This document shows positions 13,717-17,351 of a stretch of DNA of 17,351 nucleotides, in pieces; the stretch's first letter is position 1; every line of letters starts with the position of its first letter. The DNA is from Bacteroidota bacterium. GTDB lineage: Bacteria > Bacteroidota > Bacteroidia > Cytophagales > Cyclobacteriaceae. The position numbers and the translations under genes are program-made. Where the stretch lies: the NCBI GenBank assembly GCA_003242315.1, contig QGUY01000054.1:1-17351 (forward strand), in the 5' to 3' direction. Below the pieces are notes generated by a model, which was not told the DNA's origin, did not search any database, and was given only the letters and a program-made list of their open reading frames with translations.

Positions 13717-14787
13717 CTAATGTCCGATAGCTTTGTGAGGACGCACGGTCAATCGCAAAATGGAATCAACAACCTCGATACAATCCCCCGGCGTGGCCCG
13801 GTTCATGTCGATTGACACACTTCCGTTGCCGTAAGGCCCAAAAACGTCCGGGTTGGTAATGATGAACAATCCCATCGCCGGAGTTTGCGCGGCGCTTGCC
13901 AGGTGCATAATCCCACTATCCGCACCGATAAATACATCAGTGTTGGCAATTACGGCTGCGATCTCGCGAACATCGCGACTGTAAAACGAAGGCACAGCGA
14001 AATCCACCCGCGATACATTGTCAACCGGCAGGATCTCAACAATGCTGTCGTATCGTTTCTGCAATAGGATAAGCAGTTCCTTCCACCATTCACGCGAGAG
14101 ACATTTTTCTCCCGTAGCGTATGTGAATAGGCTGATCACCGGCCTGGTCACGGGCGCGACAGTTCGCAACAAGCGCCGTCCGCGCTCAAGCTCTGTTTTG
14201 GTAAGGCGTAGGTCAAGAAGTGGCGCCGGCGACGATATTCGCGAAACACCAGTGGCGCTGCCGAGATACGCTCTCAGACTGTACACGGGATGTTTTGCAT
14301 TGTGTCGGTAGTCTGTACAAAGGACCTTTATCTCTTCCTGCACATCGCCATAGGTTTTGAACCGTGCGCGCGCCAGAAGCGTGGACAAACGACCGGACGA
14401 AGAGTGGTATGCGGCGTTGATGACAAGGTCATACCTTCTAAACAGCAAACGGATCCATCCCAGGATATACTGAAGCAGGTGAATAAACGGTCTTGAGGGA
14501 AGGGAGATGATGGTGTCGATGCTTCGATACTGCGCGAAAAGCCGACGTGCCAGAGTGCCCTTAACGAATAGGTCGACCCTGGCAAACGGAAATGTCCGTT
14601 CGATCTCCTGGAGAAGGGGCGTAATAAGAAGAAGATTGCCAAGCCGATGGTTAGGTCGCGTTACCAGAATGCGTCTGACCTCGGTTCGCGCAATTGTGTT
14701 GCTCGACCCACGTCCGGCACCGATGTGGCGTGTAAGGCTCCAAACGACAGACTGTCGGATGGCATTGATCCAATTGGTGAATCCCAT
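13717..14787 (-). CDS. Glycosyltransferase family 9 (heptosyltransferase-like) protein
   Basis: A 356-aa GT-B fold sugar transferase of the ADP-heptose:LPS heptosyltransferase family (GT9), which adds sugars to the lipopolysaccharide core or related glycans. The N-terminal half has RILVTRPNHRLGNLLLITPLLQEIERTFP, the family's dRLGDxxLxxPxL-like start, although the usual D/G residues are partly replaced. The C-terminal half has VFIGADSGIMHLASAAQTPAMGLF, the hallmark donor-binding DSGxMHLA segment, followed by NPDVFGPYGN. ATG 14787 is preferred to TTG 14793. There is no signal peptide; it should act at the cytoplasmic face of the inner membrane. It stands apart from other glycan-synthesis genes here. 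Sugar specificity cannot be told. A TATCTCTG octamer with an upstream TTG (minus strand, 14831-14803) may be its promoter. Confidence 0.88.
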   Translation of the reverse strand: MGFTNWINAIRQSVVWSLTRHIGAGRGSSNTIARTEVRRILVTRPNHRLGNLLLITPLLQEIERTFPFARVDLFVKGTLARRLFAQYRSIDTIISLPSRPFIHLLQYILGWIRLLFRRYDLVINAAYHSSSGRLSTLLARARFKTYGDVQEEIKVLCTDYRHNAKHPVYSLRAYLGSATGVSRISSPAPLLDLRLTKTELERGRRLLRTVAPVTRPVISLFTYATGEKCLSREWWKELLILLQKRYDSIVEILPVDNVSRVDFAVPSFYSRDVREIAAVIANTDVFIGADSGIMHLASAAQTPAMGLFIITNPDVFGPYGNGSVSIDMNRATPGDCIEVVDSILRLTVRPHKAIGH

Positions 14788-14822
14788 AGGCAAGGCGGAT
14801 AACAGAGATAACGCGTGACTCC

Positions 14823-14875
14823 TTACGCAACTGTTCCCTAGCCAGTACCTTAAGTGGCACTAAAGGGTTGCGTAA
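14823..14875. promoter_or_regulatory. Long-spaced inverted repeat upstream of the GT9 gene
   Basis: TTACGCAAC (14823-14831) and GTTGCGTAA (14867-14875) are perfect 9-bp inverted arms 35 nt apart. GCCA/TGGC arms nest inside. On the minus strand the GT9-proximal arm supplies a TTG about 17 nt before TATCTCTG, so it may overlap the GT9 promoter. It could be a paired operator or a cruciform/RNA structure; there is no U-tract, so it is not a typical terminator. Confidence 0.45.
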
Positions 14876-14959
14876 CGCTTACAGCCAGTCATGGGAAATT
14901 TGAATGCCAGAAACGTTTCGCGGATTCAGCCTGCAAAGGATCAAGGACTAGTGATGGAC

Positions 14960-14977
14960 TGTGGCATTACTGCCACA
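14960..14977. other. Hairpin spanning the GH30 stop codon
   Basis: TGTGGCA (14960-14966) and TGCCACA (14971-14977) form a perfect 7-bp stem with a 4-nt loop that contains the GH30 TAA (14969-14967). No U-tract follows on the minus strand. It may protect the mRNA 3' end or contribute to rho-dependent termination; this is inference. Confidence 0.45.
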
Positions 14978-16412
14978 TATACGTTGCAACCGCGCCCGAA
15001 GGCAGCGATGTAGCTACCGCGTATTCGCCAATGTGAATGTTGAAGGCAGTGTCAGAGTCGTTGTCATTAAGAACGATCAACACAATCTTGCCTTCGGGAG
15101 TCACATAGGCAACGTTGTGCAGGTTGTTAACAATGTTGCTGTGAACCCTGACCGAACCAGGGGGGACGAACTTTGAGGCATGACCGATGATGTAGTACGA
15201 AACATTCCGGGTGACGGATCCAGTTAGACTGTTTATTGTCAACGCACCCTGGCAGAGGGTACAACCACCGTCGTCAGTGTGGGGTTCAAAGTTTTCGTCG
15301 GATGCCAGGTTCCACTCCAGCACATTGCGACTCCAGTTTCGGGGTGCGCCGACGATCAGATTTTTCACATGCCAGCGAAGGTCTCCTCCAAAGTCGCCTT
15401 CGCCGCTCGTCCACTGTTCAGTAAAGTAAATGTTCTTGTCGGGATGGGCGTTGTGGACCGTGCTGAGCGCGCTGATGTCGCCGAGATACAAGTGAAATGC
15501 CGTACCGTCAACCATAGTGCGGGTAACCGGATCGTCGAGGATAGCGATAGGGTATTCCGGGTGGTCGCAGTTATGGTCAAAGATTACAATCTTAGTTTCG
15601 ATGCCAGCGTCCTTAAAGGCCGGACCCAGGTGATCCCTGATAAACACGTTCTGTTCGGCACTCGTCATGGTCATGCTCGGCGTGTTTCCGGGATGTTCCG
15701 GTTCGTTTTGTACGGTGATGGCATCGATGGTTATGCCCTCTGCTTTCATTGCCTGAATGTACTTCACAAAGTAGTTCGCGTAAACGGCGTAGTATTCAGG
15801 CTTGAGGCTGCCACCTTTGACCGCCTGATTCGTTTTCATCCAGGCAGGTGCGGACCACGGACTACCCATGATCTTGATATCCGGATTCAGCGCAAGAATT
15901 TCCTTGAGTATGGGAATCAGGTGCGTTCGATCCGGCTCGATGCTGAATTTCGAAAGTGTCACATCGGTTTCGCCGGGGGGAAGGTCGTTGTATGAAAAAA
16001 CGTAAGGGTCAAGATCAGATGCGCCGATGCTGATGCGCAGGTAGCTTATGCCTATACCCTGATCATTCGTTAGAAACAACTCTTTCAGCAAACCCGCACG
16101 AGCTGATGGAATCAACTTCGTATTGAGGAGCATGGCGCTCCCACCGGTGAGCGTGTATCCAAAGCCATCCATACTCTGGTACCGCTTTGTCGTGTCTATG
16201 GATATAGCCGGATTCGTCTTGTCGGTCTTGTAAAACGCCAGGTCAGACGCGCGGGCGAGTAGGTGCGATCGGTCGGGGTACGTCAGCCATCGTAAGATAG
16301 CCGGACCATCCGGTTCCTTACCGTCGTCGATTGTGGAAGATTCCTGAGACGAACTCAGGCAGGAGGTAAGCAAACAGCCGATGACCAACCAACGCACCAT
16401 CCCCATGCCCAT
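14967..16412 (-). CDS. Glycoside hydrolase family 30 lipoprotein
   Basis: A 481-aa GH30 enzyme. The family includes glucosylceramidases, beta-1,6-glucanases and xylanases that act with retention of configuration. The N-terminus MGMGMVRWLVIGCLLTSC has a lipobox LTSC with lipidated Cys at 18, so it is membrane-anchored, probably displayed outside. Motifs: YQSMDGFGYTLTGGSA, YLRISIGASD, MGSPWSAPAWMK, TVQNEPEHP with the acid/base E237, and YFTEQW with the nucleophile E332. The C-terminal beta-domain ends in LPSGAVATYMW. ATG 16412 is preferred because the longer frame begins with TTG at 16439. It lies downstream of the PKD lipoprotein with a strong hairpin between. A PUL for a beta-glucan is plausible, but the linkage cleaved cannot be told. 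Confidence 0.93.
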   Translation of the reverse strand: MGMGMVRWLVIGCLLTSCLSSSQESSTIDDGKEPDGPAILRWLTYPDRSHLLARASDLAFYKTDKTNPAISIDTTKRYQSMDGFGYTLTGGSAMLLNTKLIPSARAGLLKELFLTNDQGIGISYLRISIGASDLDPYVFSYNDLPPGETDVTLSKFSIEPDRTHLIPILKEILALNPDIKIMGSPWSAPAWMKTNQAVKGGSLKPEYYAVYANYFVKYIQAMKAEGITIDAITVQNEPEHPGNTPSMTMTSAEQNVFIRDHLGPAFKDAGIETKIVIFDHNCDHPEYPIAILDDPVTRTMVDGTAFHLYLGDISALSTVHNAHPDKNIYFTEQWTSGEGDFGGDLRWHVKNLIVGAPRNWSRNVLEWNLASDENFEPHTDDGGCTLCQGALTINSLTGSVTRNVSYYIIGHASKFVPPGSVRVHSNIVNNLHNVAYVTPEGKIVLIVLNDNDSDTAFNIHIGEYAVATSLPSGAVATYMWQ

Positions 16413-16457
16413 GCGTTTACCAGTTAAGTTTAAAGACAATCAATAATTTTCACTTGA

Positions 16458-16496
16458 GTCTCGCACCCTAATCCCTGAGGGACTAAGGTGCGAGAC
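16458..16496. other. Strong intercistronic hairpin between the PKD lipoprotein and GH30 genes
   Basis: GTCTCGCACC (16458-16467) and GGTGCGAGAC (16487-16496) form a perfect 10-bp GC-rich stem, with further internal pairing (TCCC with GGGA around TGA). It lies 28 nt after the PKD stop and 45 nt before the GH30 ATG. On the minus strand CAAGTGAAAATT follows, so a U-tract is lacking. An mRNA-stabilising or attenuating element within a PUL operon is more likely than full termination. Confidence 0.7.
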
Positions 16497-16523
16497 AGGA
16501 TTCATTACCAAATAAGGCTTTGA

Positions 16524-17351
16524 TTACATTCCCCGGACTTCAATATTGTCGACGGAAATTCCATCACCCAGGTCCTCACCGCCGCATTTGATCACCAGGT
16601 ACATGGTACCGTCCACCGGAGCCGTGAACGTACCCTCGTTGTCGCCGCATCCAACAACTGAAATCTTTCCTGCAAAAGGCTCGGTACCGCAACCAGCCCA
16701 GGTGTTGACACTGCGCTTGATTCCATCAGCGCTGTAGTCATTATTCTGCACCGGCGGCGTCGTAGAACAGAAGACTTCGAACCACGTGTTTACAGCACCA
16801 CTCGTGGATGAAACCACCATGTCGATGACGTAGGTCTTATCCTTGATCACCTGGATCGGCTGATAGAATCCCTGCTGATTCCATCCACCGCCCGTTACCG
16901 TCGCCTTTCCGTCAGCAAACGTCCACGATGCTCCGGACTCGCTGATCTGGAGAATGGTCCATTGCGCAATGTCCTCATCCGAATCCAGGCGACCACCGAG
17001 TACGATGTTACCTGCGTTCGGGTCAGAGGTCTCGACCGTAAGCTCCTGCGAAGCGGAGGCCATATAACCACCCTTACCTACAGCGTAGTGTGTTATCGTA
17101 TAGGTGCCAGCGTCCGGCAGAAATATTTCCTGTTCCATCTTACCGATGAAGGCAGGCGAGCCATCGCCCAGCTCCCATTTCGACATGATGTAACTTGTGT
17201 TAGACGCTTTCAGCGTGAAGCGGTTCGGTGAGTTGGCGTCCGGAATGATAGTGAACGATGCATCCAAAGAGGTATCTGTGAGTCCGTTACCCAAGCCAAC
17301 ATCCTCCGGAAGGCAGCCTGTAAACATCAGAACCGTCGACAGGCTGAGGGT
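16524..17351 (-). CDS. PKD-domain surface lipoprotein, partial (N-terminus beyond the window)
   Basis: The frame is open to the right edge; 275 residues are visible. The visible start TLSLSTVLMFTGCLPED is the end of a lipoprotein signal peptide with lipobox FTGC; the ATG at 17327 is internal, and the true start is outside. A PKD-like beta-sandwich follows (about 28-100 of the visible part), with WELGDGSPAF and AGTYTITHYAVG. The C-terminal half (about 115-275) looks like a carbohydrate-binding jelly roll: ASWTFADGKATVTGGGWNQQGFYQPIQ, WFEVFCSTTPP and a closing DGISVDNIEVRG. This layout is common in surface glycan-binding proteins of SusCD-type loci. It probably captures glucan for the neighbouring GH30 enzyme; SusC and SusD genes may lie to the right. 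Confidence 0.85.
   Translation of the reverse strand, partial: TLSLSTVLMFTGCLPEDVGLGNGLTDTSLDASFTIIPDANSPNRFTLKASNTSYIMSKWELGDGSPAFIGKMEQEIFLPDAGTYTITHYAVGKGGYMASASQELTVETSDPNAGNIVLGGRLDSDEDIAQWTILQISESGASWTFADGKATVTGGGWNQQGFYQPIQVIKDKTYVIDMVVSSTSGAVNTWFEVFCSTTPPVQNNDYSADGIKRSVNTWAGCGTEPFAGKISVVGCGDNEGTFTAPVDGTMYLVIKCGGEDLGDGISVDNIEVRGM

Noticed and set aside
15279..15995. 238-aa plus-strand open frame opposite the GH30 gene
   Set aside because: It lies wholly antisense to a gene with clear catalytic motifs and shows no recognisable domain; it is a by-product of codon usage.
17325..17327. ATG at 17327 as the true start of the PKD lipoprotein
   Set aside because: The frame is open upstream and encodes the hydrophobic part of a lipoprotein signal peptide (TLSLSTVLMFTGC), so the start lies beyond the window.

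Overview
The window reads as chromosomal DNA of a member of the Bacteroidota, most likely a Cytophagales-type bacterium. This is inferred from gene content and signals, not from any search. Start codons lack Shine-Dalgarno sequences. Some upstream regions carry elements matching the Bacteroidota -7 consensus TAnnTTTG. The right end looks like a piece of a polysaccharide-utilisation locus (PKD/surface-glycan-binding lipoprotein plus GH30 lipoprotein).

Layout. Positions 1-5940 hold a minus-strand run that transcription enters from the right: rnhB (RNase HII), an NRDE/TANGO2-family protein, an orphan LolD/MacB-type ABC ATPase, a PduO-type cobalamin adenosyltransferase, ilvE (branched-chain aminotransferase), a small exported protein coupled to ilvE by a TAATG overlap, then a 0.6-kb gene-free repeat block, then prfB (release factor 2, cut by the left window edge). 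prfB carries a textbook programmed +1 frameshift site (AGGAGG, then CTT TGA C). Positions 6173-8648 hold a Nudix hydrolase (+) convergent with an M61-family PDZ metallopeptidase (-). Positions 8843-12896 form a plus-strand operon: plsC, gatC (overlapping plsC) and a 982-aa protein with about 12 membrane helices and TPR repeats. A SET-domain protein with a very basic tail (12902-13432, -) ends only 5 bp from it. A GT9 glycosyltransferase, a GH30 lipoprotein and a PKD-containing lipoprotein (cut by the right edge) follow, all on the minus strand.

How the genes relate. Most of the left half is housekeeping: translation termination, DNA repair, branched-chain amino acid metabolism, cobalamin activation. 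The centre combines envelope lipid synthesis with a tRNA amidotransferase subunit. The right end appears to be extracellular glucan capture and hydrolysis, with a strong hairpin between the two cistrons. Intergenic DNA contains several dispersed repeat families: 8-mer GTGTTTAC arrays, CCTTCGACAGG inverted pairs and CACCGCAAAG-type elements. Some touch promoters or gene ends. I found no CRISPR array, transposase, tRNA or rRNA, and no convincing multi-gene novel system. The least ordinary items are the frameshift signal in a lineage that does not use Shine-Dalgarno initiation, the SET protein with its basic tail, and the repeats at gene boundaries.
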